Below, in pieces: positions 1 to 12,600 of a DNA stretch of 64,000 nucleotides. This DNA comes from Atherix ibis. Lineage: Eukaryota > Arthropoda > Insecta > Diptera > Athericidae. Location of the stretch: contig OY282605.1 of the NCBI GenBank assembly GCA_958298945.1, positions 6,347,811 through 6,411,810 of the forward strand, given 5' to 3'. Both the position numbers and the translations under genes were made by a program. Numbering within the stretch: the stretch's first letter is position 1; every line of letters starts with the position of its first letter. The notes below the pieces were generated by a model. That model worked only from the letters and a program-made list of their open reading frames with translations, ran no database searches and was not told where the DNA came from.

Positions 1-1080
1 TGCAGTAGGAGAAGTGATATTGGGTCTTGTTGCGATGTTGACCAGAAATTGGCGAACTCTATTACTTGTACTTTATTTACCAGCCTATATTCATATTCTA
101 TATTATTGGGCAATACCGGAAAGTGTTCGTTGGCTTTTGGCACAGGGTAAAACCAATGAAGCTATTAAAGTGTTAAAGGATGCAGCCAAATTGAATAAAA
201 TAACTTTATCTGAAACGTCAATAATACACCTGCAGGAAAGACAGGTTGTTTTTAAAGATTCATCTGAAAAAATTTCTATCAAAACGGCTAATAATGGTGA
301 TAAATATCCTTTTTTTAATGCATTGAAATCGAAAAAATTACTTCTCCGAATTATTAACTGTTCCTTTTGCTGGTTAACCAATACTTTAGTCTATTATGGT
401 TTAAGTTTAAATTCGGTGGCATTAAGTGGAAATAAATACATCAATTTCATGCTGGTATGTGTTGTAGAAATTCCTGGATTTATAATATGCTATTTTGCTA
501 TGAGTAAAGTGAAACGAAAAACTGCACAAAGTCTTTCGTTAATTGTAAGTGGCTTAGCATGTTTGTCGTATATTTTCATTGATAACAGTGGTGGTAAGTA
601 CATGTTAAATTGAGATAAAAATTTACTTATGATAATTTAAAAATTTCTTCTATTGTAGATCAATCATGGATTGGTTTAGTACTATTTCTAATTGGTAAAC
701 TATCCATTACTATATCATTTACAATACTATACGTTTATACGACAGAAATGTTCCCGACCAATCTGCGACATAGTCTTATGTCTTTTTGTTCTATGTTTGG
801 CAGAATTGGTTCCATTATTGCACCTCAATCTCCGTTAATGGTAAAATTGGAAATAATTTCTCTGAAATAAAATTGAAAATATACAAACAAACAAAATTTT
901 TTCTTTTTTCCGCTTCAGGCGCAATTGTATCAACCGCTACCATTAATACTTTTTGGTTTATGCGCCGTAACTTCAGGATTATTGGTTTTACTATTTCCGG
1001 AAACTTTAAATACAAAATTACCAAATACTGTACTAGAAGCAGAAACATTAGGCAATTCAAACAAAACACAAATTACTTGA
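1..1080 (+). CDS. Organic cation transporter-like (SLC22/Orct) gene, copy 1, 3' part
   Basis: This is a polyspecific MFS transporter of organic cations/carnitine at the plasma membrane. Three exons are visible: <1-593, 659-840 and 919-1080 (stop TGA 1078-1080). Exon phases match copy 2 exactly (1, then 0), and introns are 65 and 78 bp with GT/AG borders. The first exon holds the family motif PESVRWLL after two membrane segments, then a central cytoplasmic loop and the following membrane helices. The last exons give the segment TTEMFPTNLRHS, typical of the SLC22 family, and the last helix. The frame is open throughout, so this looks like a functional gene whose 5' exons lie left of the window. 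By eye the protein is about three-quarters identical to copy 2 (13858-18286), which indicates a tandem duplication. A possible polyadenylation signal AATAAA is at 1306-1311. Confidence 0.88.
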
Positions 1081-1358
1081 CATCAAATTTGATTTTTTTT
1101 TTAATTTACATTTAACTATATTTAAGGTATAGTTCTCAACTCAATTTAAATGGAATTAACTTCTAGTAGATTTATTTCCTTCTAAATTTTTCATATTATA
1201 AAAATATTATGATAAAAACTAAGAAACAACATTTATAGTTGTAAGATTTATTAAAAATCAAAAAAAAAAAAAACAATATTTAAATTTTTATATTTTTATA
1301 TAAAAAATAAAGTATTTTTTGGATTTATGTTCAGACAACAAAACTTTTATTATATATA

Positions 1359-2293
1359 TGGGGTTTTTCAATAAGAGTAATATGATTTCTAAGTGGCGTT
1401 TCGGCCATTTGTAATATGTCATGATTGGTTTTTATTTTTTTATTGTATTCAGTAGTGTTTACAATTTTATCATGAAGAGATATACGCAAGAACAATGTTT
1501 ACAAATTATTCAATTTTATTATCAAAATAATCGTTCCTCCAATAACAATTTTTTTAAAGAAATTCATCTTCTCCGATGAGGCTCACTTTCATCTCAGTGG
1601 TGCGGTAAATAAACAAAACTGTCGATTCTAGTGTGAAGAAAATCCACAAGTTATTCATGAACACACATTACATTCACCTAAATTGACAGTTTGGTGTGGT
1701 TTTTGGTCCGGTGGAATTATCGGTCCGTACTTCTTTCGAAATGAAGCTGGTAACACCGTTACTGTCAATGGAGAGCGGTATAGATCGATGATAACCAAAT
1801 TTTTATGGCCGAAATTGGAAGAAGTGGATCTTGACAACATCTGGTTCCAACAAGACGGGGCTACGTGCCACACAGCACGTGCAACAACCAAATTATTGCG
1901 AGAAAAGTTTGGAGATTCGATTATTTCAAGAAATTGTAACATTGAATGGCCTCCAAGAAGTTGTGATTTAACACCATTAGACTATTTCTTGTGGGGTTAT
2001 TTGAAGTCATTGGTCTTTAGCAATAAAGACCAGACTCTCTTTAAGCTTAAGAAGTCAATATTGAACGTGCTATTCATTACATACGACTTTATTTAGTGGA
2101 AAAAGTGCTCGAAAATTGGGTTTATCGAATTCGTTCCTGCAAAAGAAGTCGTGGAGGCCATTTGAATGACGTTTTATTCAGAACTTAATTGTATCGATTG
2201 TACTTCACATTAAATAAAAAAAACATTTGAATTTCCTTAACAATTAGTGTGTTTTTTCTTAAAGAAATTATATTATTCTTATTCGAAAACCCT
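1359..2293 (+). mobile_element. DD41D Tc1/mariner element, internally deleted copy with TIRs
   Basis: Terminal inverted repeats are visible: GGGGTTTTTCAATAAGAG on the left and its imperfect complement ending in CGAAAACCC on the right, with TA next to both ends. The transposase remnant runs 1472-2188. It starts MKRYTQEQCLQIIQFYY, then loses most of the DNA-binding domain and resumes near SDEAHFHLSGAVNKQN. It continues through VWCGFWSGGIIGPYFF, the second catalytic Asp in WFQQDGATCHTAR and the third in CDLTPLDYFLWGY. I count 41 residues between the second and third Asp, hence DD41D. A frameshift near 2070-2098 separates the C-terminus (CKRSRGGHLNDVLF). This spacing is known from rosa/visitor-like elements, but I did not verify the lineage. 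It is the best preserved of several DD41D copies in the window. Confidence 0.85.
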
Positions 2294-3054
2294 TTACTTA
2301 CATACGAATATATCAAGTCAAAATCATATAAAATTTATTTGTTAAACAATTCTTTTTTCTATTACGCTTTTGCATGAATTGTATTTATAGACTTAAAGTT
2401 AAAAAAAAAAAAAAAACTTATACTGAATATCTAAATATGTATCATAAAATTAAATTGTAAGCTTATAAAACTATATTACACTTTGTTAGTAATTATGCAT
2501 AAATTCTGTATATAATTATCATTTTATTTAATCATATTTACATACTCAATAAGCACAGATACAATGTCTAAATAAAAGTTCATTATTTTAGTAAATAAAA
2601 ACAAAATATTACTTTTATCATTAATAAAATTATATATCATATATTTTTTGTTTTTGTTTTTTTTTTTATTATTTTATGATTTTAATAGTTTACTAAACAA
2701 GTGAATTATAAAAATTCTACAAAAACATACAAAATACAATTTGAATTTTTTTTTTTAAATATTTTACATTCGACACTATAAAATATTGTAGACCAGATTT
2801 TATTATTACTGATATGTGTTTTTGGATAAGTTAATTTATTATGAAAATTATTTCCGCCTTTTTATATATAATATAATTTTAAAATATTTACTTACAACCA
2901 CTGTAAACTAACATTTATTTGGTAATAATTTTTTATTCATTTCGTAGTAAGTATTTTTTTTATCACGACATGAATAACAAATCACCGAATAAATGTTTGT
3001 CTTTTCGAGGAGTTATCCATTTTGTAATCTGACATTTAATAGCTTTTGTATATA
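2294..3054. other. AT-rich intergenic DNA
   Basis: Very AT-rich sequence with homopolymer A and T runs. I see no gene, repeat array or transposon in it. Confidence 0.6.
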
Positions 3055-4276
3055 TTGGGTGTATAACTTAAAAATGCGGGATTGACAACAGATGGCATAA
3101 CTTTTACACATGGTTTGTGTTAATAATGACATCTGTCATTCATTCTCGATTAGTCATTGAACGAAATAGTATAAACAACAAAGTTTTTTTTTGCTTCAAA
3201 AATGTCGCATTTCGTACCAAAAAAGTCCCATTTGCGGGAAGTGTTGAATTACTTCTTCAATTTGAAAAAAAGTGCAGCTGAAGCACATCGATTGCTCACC
3301 GAAGCTTATCCTGAATATGTTCCATCGATTTCAATGTGCGAGAGATGGTTTGTGCGGTTCAGAAGTGGTGATTTTGACACGGAAGGAAAAAGAACGACCA
3401 GGTCAGCCAAAAAAGTTTGAAGATGAAGATTTGGAGGCATTACTCGACGAAGACTGTTGTCGAACTCAAGAAGAAATTGCAAAATCATTGGGAGTCACTC
3501 AAGCAGCCATTTCAAAACGTTTGAAAGCAGCTGGATTCATCCAAAAGCAAGGAAATTGGGTCCCATATGAATTGAAGCCGAGAGACGTTGAAAGGCGATT
3601 TTGCATGTCCGAAATGCTGCTTGAACGGCAGAAAAAGAAGTCGTTTTTGAATCGAATCATTACTGGCGACGAAAAATGTGAAGCCCGGCCAACCAGCCAA
3701 ATCAACGCCAAAGCCAAATATCCATGGCGCCAAGGTAATGCTCTGTATTTGGTGGGACCAGAAGGGTGTGATCTATTATGAGCTATTGAAATCGGGCCAG
3801 ACGATCATAGGCGACCTCTACCGAACACAATTAATCCGTTTGAAGCGAGCATTGGCCGAAAAACGCCCGGAATATGCGACCAGACACGAAGCCATAATTT
3901 TCCATCATGACAACGCTCGGCCTCATGTTGCAAGACCGGTTAAAAACAGTGGATTTAGAAAACAGTGGCTGGGAAGTTTTATCCGCCTATAGCCCAGACC
4001 TTGCCCCGTCCGACTACCATTTGTTTAGATCCATGCAAAACTCCCTAACCGGAATACGCTTCACTTCAGAACAGGGCATCAAAAATTGGCTCGATTCATT
4101 CTTGGCCTCAAAACCGGAGCAGTTTTTTTGGCGCGGAATCCATATGTTGCCAGAAAGATGGGAAAAAGTAGTGGCTTCCGATGGACAATACTTTGAATAA
4201 AATATATTGTAACAATTTTTCAAAATAAACACTCAAACTTTGCCAAAAATACCGCATTTTTAAGTTATACACCCAA
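3055..4276 (+). mobile_element. Mauritiana-like mariner, defective, TA target duplication
   Basis: The element is flanked by TA and has TIRs TTGGGTGTATAACTTAAAAA on the left and the complement ending ATACACCCAA on the right. The transposase region is 3202-4200, starting MSHFVPKKSHLREVL and ending SDGQYFE followed by TAA. The helix-turn-helix part (FEDEDLEALLDE, TQAAISKRLKAAGF), GDEK, FHHDNARPH and YSPDLAPSDYHLF are all recognisable. Frame changes occur near 3395 and 3680, where part of the region after GDEK is missing, and near 3940, so the element cannot encode an active enzyme. The C-terminal pattern (FRSMQNSLTG, WRGIHMLPERWEKV) is that of mariners related to the mauritiana group. The TIR differs from that of the Mos1-like copies elsewhere in the window. 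Confidence 0.9.
3202..4200 (+). pseudogene. mariner transposase pseudogene (in 3055-4276)
   Basis: D34D mariner transposase split over three frames. Its function would be cut-and-paste transposition by binding the 28-30 bp TIRs and joining ends at TA. At least three frame disruptions and a deletion between the first Asp motif and the WWDQKGVIYYELL segment make it inactive. The second and third catalytic Asp are still present in FHHDNARPH and LAPSDYH. Confidence 0.88.
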
Positions 4277-4599
4277 TATATACAATATATATATATATAT
4301 ATATGTTTATATATTATTTAATACACGCCGATTGAGTAGCTGGATGTGTCTCATTTTTTGATGAGATGATTACTCGATATGAAAAATTGCCTTCTAGTAT
4401 ACTCGTATTGCACTATAAAAACTCATAAATGATAGTCAAAAAGGAATTATATCTACGATGTTATGCATTTTAATCTAAATATGTTATTGGCCCTTTTTTT
4501 TTAAATATTAATTTTGAGCGATATTTTTTTAGGCATGAATTAAAAACCATATTTAGCTTTAAAAATAAACTACAAATCATACAGCATAAAAAAATTTGA

Positions 4600-4770
4600 C
4601 GTCAAATAAAATTTTAATGGAGCTCGAAAAGTTTCCATTTAAATTTTGACTTTATTGAAATTCGTCAAATTTTAAGTTATGGCCCAATTACAGCCTGAAA
4701 TTTGCAAAAAAATAGTCATGAAAAATTATTTTGAAAAGATCGAGTTTTTGCATCGGTCATTAGCTGTCTT
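4600..4770 (+). mobile_element. 3' fragment of a DD41D transposon
   Basis: Around 4680-4760 the + strand reads QLQPEICKKIVMKNYFEKI, matching the C-terminal part of the DD41D transposase (compare QPEICAKF in the 14-16 kb array). No TIR was recognised. It is an old relic. Confidence 0.55.
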
Positions 4771-4945
4771 CTACTCACAAGTACTTCTAGCTACTCGCAG
4801 CTACTCTTGCTCATACAAATGAGTAGATCGCATGAGTAGTTACGCATACAATTTACGGTAGGGGGATTTTAGTTCTTAAAATGAAAATAAATGTCTTATG
4901 GCGGGTTCGTTGGTTATGTTGAAGTGTCATATTTTTGTTGGTCCT
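4755..4945 (-). mobile_element. Partial copy of the 22.9-23.25 kb MITE
   Basis: The segment GGCGGGTTCGTTGGTTATGT, followed by GAAG.GTCATATTTTTGTT, is the reverse complement of an internal stretch of the MITE at 22892-23250. Its terminal repeats are missing here. Confidence 0.5.
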
Positions 4946-5278
4946 CCATCCATATATTAAGAATGCTAGAGTTGAAAATTATGTACGTGTAATTGGAAAT
5001 TACACAAATTTGCAATTTAAGAAACACTTTAGATTAGCAAGAGAATTATCGATATGTGGTTTTCATTTTAAACAATAATTTAACGAACAAGTGTTGTAAA
5101 TATCACACTATTTTAGCTGAAAATACAATATGTTATTACACCGTCCAAGTCATAGAGGATGTACTGCAGTTGGTTTTGATGTTGACTATTTTGAGGTTAT
5201 ATTTTACTTCTGACAGTAAATTTTGCATTCCATCGGGCCAATGGAATACAGCTATTATTTCATACATATATGACAAGT

Positions 5279-6790
5279 TTAAGTAATACAGACCGTGCCA
5301 TCTGTTGTTTTTCTTTCACAACTTTCAAAATATCTGTCATGATTTTTTTTACAGCTGTCAAGTATAAAGTAGCACAGTTTTAGTCTTACAGTCATTCGCA
5401 ACAGAGCAACGCATTTTAATCATCCAAACTTATTACGAAAACGGGAGGTCTGTAAAAAAATAACGTTTTGCAAAATGCGTTACCATTTCGGTGTGTTTGA
5501 TCTCCTATAGAGTCCGGAATTCATGGAATTGTGAAGCGTTTTGATGCAAATATCTTGCACATCGATTTTTAACCATTGAAATCATTAGACCATGTGCTCT
5601 ACAGGACATTCGTCAATTGGATGATTGAAGGACCTGAGCATTTTTCATTTGAAAACTTACTTTAGCGACGAAGCACATTATCACATCGATGGCTAAGTTA
5701 ACAAACAAAATTACCAAAAGTAGAGTGCAAAAATTCCCTGATGGGATTAACGAAAAATAGATGCATCCTCAAAAAGTCACGGGTTATGGGCTGGTGGAAT
5801 CATTGGACCGTCCATACATACATGACAAGTCTAAGTAATACAGGCCGTGCCATCTGTTGTTTTACTTTCGCAACTTTCTAAATATCTGTCATGATTTTTT
5901 TGACAGCTGTCAAGCATAAAGTAGCAAAATTTTAATCATGGATTTATTAGCAACAGAATAATGTATTTTAATCATCCAAACTTACTACAAAAACGGGCGC
6001 TCTGTAAAAAATAACATTTCGCAAAATTTTTTATCATTTCAGTATGTTTAATCGTCCTACAGAGTCCGGAATTCATAAAATTATGAAGCTTTTTGCAGTA
6101 AATGGTTCGGTGGTAGGTCATATACCTGCACACAGGGTGCTTGTTTAAAAAAAGTTTGATTTCTAGCTTGTTTTGATGCTTGCGCAGTGACAGTTTGAAT
6201 GTAAGATAATGAGTTCGTCCGGTTTGCACATGTGAAAACATAACCGCTGTAAGTGAGAGCGTGCATGAAGAGCCCCAAGCACATCCGCTGGGTATCGTTC
6301 ATTACGCCGAATTTTGTACATCGATCTTTAACAATCCAAACCATTAGACCATGTGGAGCGAAGAACATTCGTCAATTGATTAAAGGACCTGAAAAATTTT
6401 CATTTGAAAACCATCTTTAGAAACGAAGGACATTATCACATCGATGGCTACGTTAACAAACAAAATTACCGAAACTAGAGTGCAAAAAAAAACCCTGATG
6501 TGATTTACGAAAAATGGGCTGGTGGAATCATTCATCAAAAAGGACCGTTCGTCTTCGGAAATGATCGTGAAGAGGCCATTACAGTGATTTCTAAACGATG
6601 AAAATTTTATCAAAATCTGAATTTTATGTGTATTTTATTTAACTTTATTTTGAAAAATCATAAATTGGATAGTTCTATAAAGCATTTAAATTACAGCCCG
6701 AAATGTGCAAAAAACTAAAAATAATTAAATACTTCAAAAAGTTACGTATCAGCCATTGAAATTATGTATAATCGCAAGGTTTAAGCAATA
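5279..6790 (+). mobile_element. Tandem pair of DD41D transposon relics
   Basis: Two similar units lie head to tail: about 5279-5835 and 5836-6600. Both begin near GACCGTGCCATCTGTTGTTT. Each reads through a decayed DD41D transposase: an N-terminus like ILIIQTYYENGRS, then SDEAHYHIDG and VNKQN, and WAGGIIGPS in the first unit. Further downstream (6640-6790) is a C-terminal remnant KLQPEMCKK. There are multiple stops and frameshifts. The second unit is interrupted at about 6098-6318 by an unrelated ~200 bp segment homologous to the array at 11.6-12.6 kb. Confidence 0.65.
6098..6318. repeat. Solo copy of the 11.6-12.6 kb repeat family
   Basis: Compared with the first DD41D unit, about 200 bp are inserted here. 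The first half carries TTTTGATGCTTGCGCAGT and GACAGTTTGAATGTAAGATA, which recur four times in the 11.6-12.6 kb array. That makes it a dispersed short element, not a purely local repeat. Confidence 0.6.
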
Positions 6791-7896
6791 TAATAACTTA
6801 AAATTTTATTCAAATCGAAATTTTAACTAAATTTTATTAAAGTCTTTACTAGTCAAATCACAAATTGAATAAACCTTCATTTACTTACAACCACTATAAA
6901 CAAACATTTATTTGATAATGTTATATTCATGATGTAGTAATTTTTTTTTTCAAATCCCATAAATTGGGATTCACCATAAATTTGACGGAAAGCTTTTGAG
7001 AACAAATATTGTCAACGAGGTTTTTTTTCTGAATCGAAATAATTTCATTCGAATTTTCTTTGTTTGTTTTTATTTTTAATAATAAGTTTTTTTTATATGA
7101 TAAATATTTATAAATAACTTTTAATGAAATAAATTTAATATTTAAACATTTTAGAATTTTGAATTTTTTTAGTTTTTTATTAATCTTTTTTTACTATCCT
7201 CCTTCACCCCCGCTCCCAATCCATAAAGAAAATTTATATTGTATGCTCATCAGTTTATATTTAACATATACTCGTATACAAATTTAAGATTTTATTTATA
7301 AATTTTTCGTTTTACACTTTTGTGTGTACAATTTTGCATTTTTAACGTCTTCTTTTTTTTGAATTGAAAGTTCAATAAGAATTTAAAAAAAAAAAAAACA
7401 AATATATTCTGTTAAAAAAAAAGTTGAAATAATTAATTATTGCATTTTATCCGATAACATTCTAGTAAATAAAGATGAAATTGCTGATTTTTGATTTGCT
7501 GATAAAATGCACATTTAGTTGTTATAAAAATAGAGAAGAAAATAATTAATTGCGTTTAAAATGCATATAACATACACGTAAGCAGACAATTTAAATTCAA
7601 CATAAACAATTTTTGCTTCTAGTCGTACGTTTATTGCTTATATTGCAATATGTAATTATACCAAAGTTGAATACTCGGCATTTTCTTTAACATATCAAAA
7701 TGATTAAATTAAATTTATTTTTTATTAAAGCAAACTTTCTTATTTATGTTTATTTTTTTTTTTTTTTATAATATTTAATTTCATATAAATAAAATAGAGT
7801 ATTTTTCATTATTATTATTATAAAGAAAAGTGCATAAATATTTTTTAATCTATATTATGAAAATAAAATTGTCTATTAAATAATTGGAGAAAATTA
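6791..7896. other. AT-rich intergenic DNA
   Basis: AT-rich, with long A and T runs and an odd C-rich patch (TCCTTCACCCCCGCTCCC, about 7199-7216). No gene or transposon was recognised. Confidence 0.55.
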
Positions 7897-9030
7897 TTAG
7901 GTATATAAGCTTAAATCCGCTGTTTGGTCATAGATGGCGTTAGTGAGCGTATTAAGCTACCATGGACACGCCATACTTTTTTTTATGAGTTTGACATCTG
8001 TCAACAGTAATCAGTGCACATTGTCAGCAATTTCGTACAACAACATACATTTTTCCTTTGGTAATCATGTCTAGTTTTGTGCCAAAAATTTGCAGAAATC
8101 GGCTGCCAAATCGCATCGAATGCCTATGGTGACTGTGCTTTATAGGAAATAACGTGCCGAGATTGGTTTTGTCGGTTCAAAGTCGGCAATTTTTACTTGT
8201 GGGACAAGGAGCTTAAAAATCAGCCTAGGAAGGTTGAGGACAATCAATTACAGGCTCTTTCGGACGAAGACGATACCCAATCGCAAAAAAGCCATTTCCG
8301 CATGGGGAAGATTGAAAAGATCGGAAAATGGGTGCCGCATGAATTGAACGATAGGCAGATGGAGCGACGCCAAAACACATGCGAAATCTTGCCTGCCAGA
8401 CAAATAAGAAAGTCGTTCCTGCATCGGATTGTGACAGGCGATGAAAAGTGGACATATTTCGAGAATTCTAAACGTAAGAAATTGTGGGTTGATCCCGGCC
8501 AACCATCAACATCTTCCCCAAGACCAAATCGCTTCGGACGGAAGGCGATGCTGTGCGTTTGGTGGGATCAGCAGGGTATCGTCTACTATGAGTAGTGAAA
8601 TCTGGTGAAACTGTCAATGCCTACCGCTATAACCAACAACTGATCAAATTACAATGTGCTCTGCGTGAAAAAAGGACGGATTATCAACAAAGACATGACA
8701 AGCTGATTTTCCTCCACGACAACGCACCATCGCACACGTCAAAAATGGTGCGGAACTATTTGAAGACACTCAACTGGGAGGTACTACCCCACCCCCGCTT
8801 CCGAATACCACCTGTTTTCGTCGATGGGCCACGCACTCGCTGAGCAGCACTTCGATTCTTACGAAGACGTTCGAAAATGGCTTGATGAGTGGTTTGCCTC
8901 GAAAGAGAAGGAATTTTTTGGCTCGGTATCCGCAAATTACCCGAGAGATATTCAAAGTATTTATTATACTTTGAATAAATTTGTTTTTGCTTTCTATGAA
9001 AAAAAACATTTGTATAAGCTTATACACTGG
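7897..9030 (+). mobile_element. Mos1-like (mauritiana) mariner, defective
   Basis: The right TIR is AGCTTATACACTGG followed by TA. The left TIR is TTAGGTATATAAGCTTAAAT preceded by TA, a mutated form of CCAGGTGTATAAGC. The transposase remnant at 8067-8978 starts MSSFVPK and shows the mauritiana-group residues HELNDRQMERRQNTCEIL, HRIVTGDEKW, FLHDNAPSHTSK and SMGHALAEQHFDSYEDV. Internal deletions remove parts of the N-terminal domain and the YSPDLAPSD segment, which carries the third catalytic Asp. The C-terminus is also garbled. It is inactive. Confidence 0.9.
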
Positions 9031-9031
9031 T

Positions 9032-9124
9032 AATTATACATGAGGGTTCAAGAAGTTTTACTATGAGCAGTGGCGGGGAATTATAAAGGAGGGTTCAAAA
9101 AGTTTTACTACGAACAGTGGCGGA
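9032..9124. repeat. Two-copy direct repeat of about 47 bp
   Basis: AATTATA..GAGGGTTCAA.AAGTTTTACTA.GA.CAGTGGCGG occurs at 9032-9078 and again at 9079-9124, directly after the mariner end at 9030. Confidence 0.75.
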
Positions 9125-9339
9125 CTTCCTCTCCATAAAACTTGTACGTAAGTTCCTTCTAGGTGTACAGTACAAGTGCAGACATACAAACTCTGGGAGC
9201 CCAGGTAGATCCATGGACAAGTTTTAACGTTTTAGAGGTTCATAAACAAGACCTCGATTTTAACACGTAATTACTTATTAGTGACAAAGGGTATTTGTAC
9301 TTAAATGGTTTCGTTAAAAATTAAAATAGCCACATATGG

Positions 9340-9720
9340 CAGTTCACGAAAGGTCTTAACAAGGTCATGGTCTTTGGGCCAAAGTTGTCATATGCACCTA
9401 TTCTTTGAGGACACTGCTGGCAATGCTGTTACGGTGACTGGTGGGCGATAGCGAGATATGGCACAGAACTTTTTTATCCGTAAATTGGACCAATTGGGGT
9501 TGGACGATATGTATTTCTAACAGAAATTGGGGTTTTGAACAGGAGAATGCACCATGATGTAAATTGTGCGACAAAAGTTTCCTATCCGAATTATATCAAA
9601 AAGACGTGATGTTAATTGGTATACCTTGCTCCCAAGATTTAACCACTCATGATTTTTTCTTGTGAAAATACAGGAAGAAATCCTTAACCGTAGAATACGT
9701 AGGTCGTATAACTGACCGTA
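9340..9720 (+). mobile_element. Decayed DD41D transposon fragment
   Basis: With stops and frame changes the + strand reads YFFEDTAGNAVTVTGGR, then QNFFIRKLDQLGLDDMYF and FPIRIISKRRDVNW. These match, in order, the DD41D transposase segments seen intact at 1683-2096. No ends were found. Confidence 0.65.
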
Positions 9721-11579
9721 GATAATTAAACAGTTTTTTTTAAAAACATTCGATGGGTACAAAAAAAGACTTACATCACTGATAGATATCTTGCAATACT
9801 GCGGCCTTTTTCTCCTTATATATTGTATCTTATTCCCTTCTAGATATACAGTAGAAGCTTCAACCTCGTCCGGTAGCTTCGTGATCCTATAGAGCATACT
9901 ATACCCCGCTATTTTTACCTACTCTAAGTATGTGACACTTTTTTATTCCTTAAAATCAAAAAATACTTGAAAGGACGTCATCTTGAATCTATCGAAACCA
10001 GAGGATCTAAAAGTGATTCCAGCACTGCTACGAAGGCAAGTCATATCTTAGACTCTCAGATTCTAACAGCATCTTATTTTAATAACTTTTAGCAGTAAAA
10101 ACTAAATATAGTTTTTGAACAAAAATTTTATTCCATATGCTTATAAACACACACGTGAAAACGGAGTTGATTGAAAATTATCAACGGAACGCACACAGCA
10201 AAAAGATAAATTTCAAAGAATTTTGTTTGTGCAATTGAAAAAAAATATACTAGAATCATCACATTACCATAAATGATGCTGAAAAAAAGTCTTTATGTAA
10301 ATTCAATAAGAGTTCAGATATTTATTGTATTTGCAAAAAGGAGGGGAGGAAACAGGAAAAAACACCAATAAAAAATCAGGATAAATACCAAAGTTAAACG
10401 ACTATAATTAAGTAAATATGATCGGAACAGTAATGCTAACAGTAATAGACACCACAGGTAACATGGGGTCAGGTAATATTAGACGCAAACTATAACAATA
10501 CAGGCTTTTGGAAATAACAAACAAAATTATCTGCATGCAAAAACGATGAATAAACGAAGACCTATTTCAGCAGCAATACGAACACACAAACATAAAAAAG
10601 GATCGACTGGCAACAGGGGCGTGAGTTTCGATCACAGACAATCGCATAGTTAGAGAAGGCTTCCATTGCCATATCCTTTTTGAATGACAACAACAGGTAT
10701 GTATATGAGCTATAATAAAGCAAATAGAAATTAAAATCTTCAAATGACAACTACGTGTATAAGGAATATTTGTTAAACGCCATTGAATTGGCAAATCGAA
10801 GAAAAAGGGATATATTATTTGCTATTTGATTAAATTAGGGACTTTAATCATCATGAGCTAATTGTCAACACTTTATAGGACTTTATTGCAGCAATTTTAT
10901 AGTCTTGTTGATTAGCAAATTATAACAGGGGTTGTGAAAAAAATTGCGTTTCAGTTATAGCGGGCTAAAAAAAAATATTTTAAAAGCTTTAAGGGTTACT
11001 AATAGTTACAACTACAAAATAATATCATTAAAATCTGAATTTTTTTTACCATTATTACATCTTAACTAAAATTACTATTTAATATACTCAGTTTATTTTA
11101 CGAGTATTTAACATGTCATTAATAGTACATTTAAAAAAAATTATTTATTATTTCCTTTTTACTTTGAATTTAATAAAATTTAATACCATCTCTAATAGGT
11201 AAATGCCAAATTTTCATGTTAGCTTATTCAGTTTCAATATCTTGAAAATTTATCTTTGAATAATTATTTTTTAAAACACGATGTTTCTTGACTTTCGTTT
11301 TATTTAATGGCACTTAACTTAAAAAAATTACATCACAAAGGTGATATACAATGCAACAAAATATTCCCCCCAAGCCTTTCGAACAATGTAAAATCCACCG
11401 GCTGTGATTTAATTACAGGCAATATTTAAAAAAAATATTTTCCTATATTCCCTTTACACACTTTCTCATAACGTAAGGAAATTACGCTGACATTTTTAAT
11501 CCTGTTTATGAGTATCAACACCTGCCATACCTTATTGAACCGAGTGCACATGACGTTAGTTTTCGTACTTGTTGGTTTG
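9721..11579. other. Intergenic DNA, no recognised feature
   Basis: The base composition is a little less AT-biased than elsewhere. Several short open frames on the - strand around 10560-10794 overlap in different frames and lack splice partners or recognisable motifs, so I do not call genes here. Confidence 0.5.
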
Positions 11580-12600
11580 CTAGATTCGCTGCATGATTTT
11601 AAGCTGGCTGCGGCGCCTAATTTTGTGATGGTTATTATGCGTATTGGCTTCATAAGATGCCTGTTTAAAAATATTGTATTGTAGTTGGTTTTCTAGCTGG
11701 TTTTGATGCTTGCTCAGTAACAGTTTGAATGTAAGATAATGTTTTTCATTGGTTCTCTTTAAAACTAGCACGAAAAATTGAACCGGTTCTTTTTCTGAAA
11801 TCTACCTTGAAAACTAGCAGCAGAGCAAGTAATGAAGACATTTTTAGCACCGCTAGTAGGCTTTTTATTCATATTGGCTTCACACGATGCTTATTTTTTA
11901 AAAAAAGTGGGTTTTCTACCTAGTTTTGATGCTTGCTCAGTAACAGTTTGAATGTAACATGTTTGTCATTGGTTCTCGTTAAAACTAGCAGCAAAACTAG
12001 CACGCAAAATATAACCAGTTCTATTTCTCAAATCTAGCTTTAAAAGTAGCAGCGGAGCAAGTAATGATAACATTTTTAGCACCGGTAGCAAGTTTTTTAT
12101 GCGTGTTGGCTTCACAGGATGATTGTTCTAAAAAAATTGGATGTCTAGCCGGTTTTGATGCTTGCTCAGTAACAGTTTGAATGTAAGATAAAATTTCTCA
12201 TTGGTTCTGGTTAAAACTAGCAGCAAAACTAGTACAAAACATTGAACTGGTTCTATTTCTAAAATCTAGCTTGAAAACTAGCAGCAGAGCAAGTGATGAC
12301 GACATTTCTAACACTGATGGCAAACTTTTTATGTGTGTCAGCTTCACTAGATGCTTGTTTAAAACAGTTTAAATTAAAGAAGTTGAATTTCTAGCTGGTT
12401 TTGATGATTGTGCAGTAACAGTTTGAATGTTAGTTAATGTTTCCCACTGGTTCTGGTTAAAACTAGCACGAAAAATAGAACCGGTTCTGTTTCTCAAATC
12501 TAGCTTGAAAACTTGTAGCAGAGTATGCTTCTAGTATCGCAACCAGCACGGGTAGCAAGCTAGAAAACAACCAGGACAACTAGGTTTTAGCATTTTTCTG
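11580..12600. repeat. Tandem array of a ~225-245 bp unit (about 4 copies)
   Basis: The landmark TTTTGATG starts at about 11701, 11924, 12153 and 12399, giving periods of 223, 229 and 246 bp. Each unit carries GCTTGCTCAGTAACAGTTTG, ATTGGTTCT..TTAAAACTAGCA, GAACCGGTTCT and GAAAACTAGCAGCAGAGCAA. Copies differ by small indels and substitutions. A partial single copy sits at 6.1 kb, so the unit is part of a dispersed family. I see no coding potential. Confidence 0.8.

Noticed and set aside
1..1080. Orct copy 1 as a pseudogene because only part is seen
   Set aside because: All three visible exons have open frames, matching phases and good splice borders. It is cut by the window edge only.
10560..10794. 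Minus-strand open frames in a less AT-rich stretch
   Set aside because: Frames overlap one another and have no recognisable motif or exon partners.
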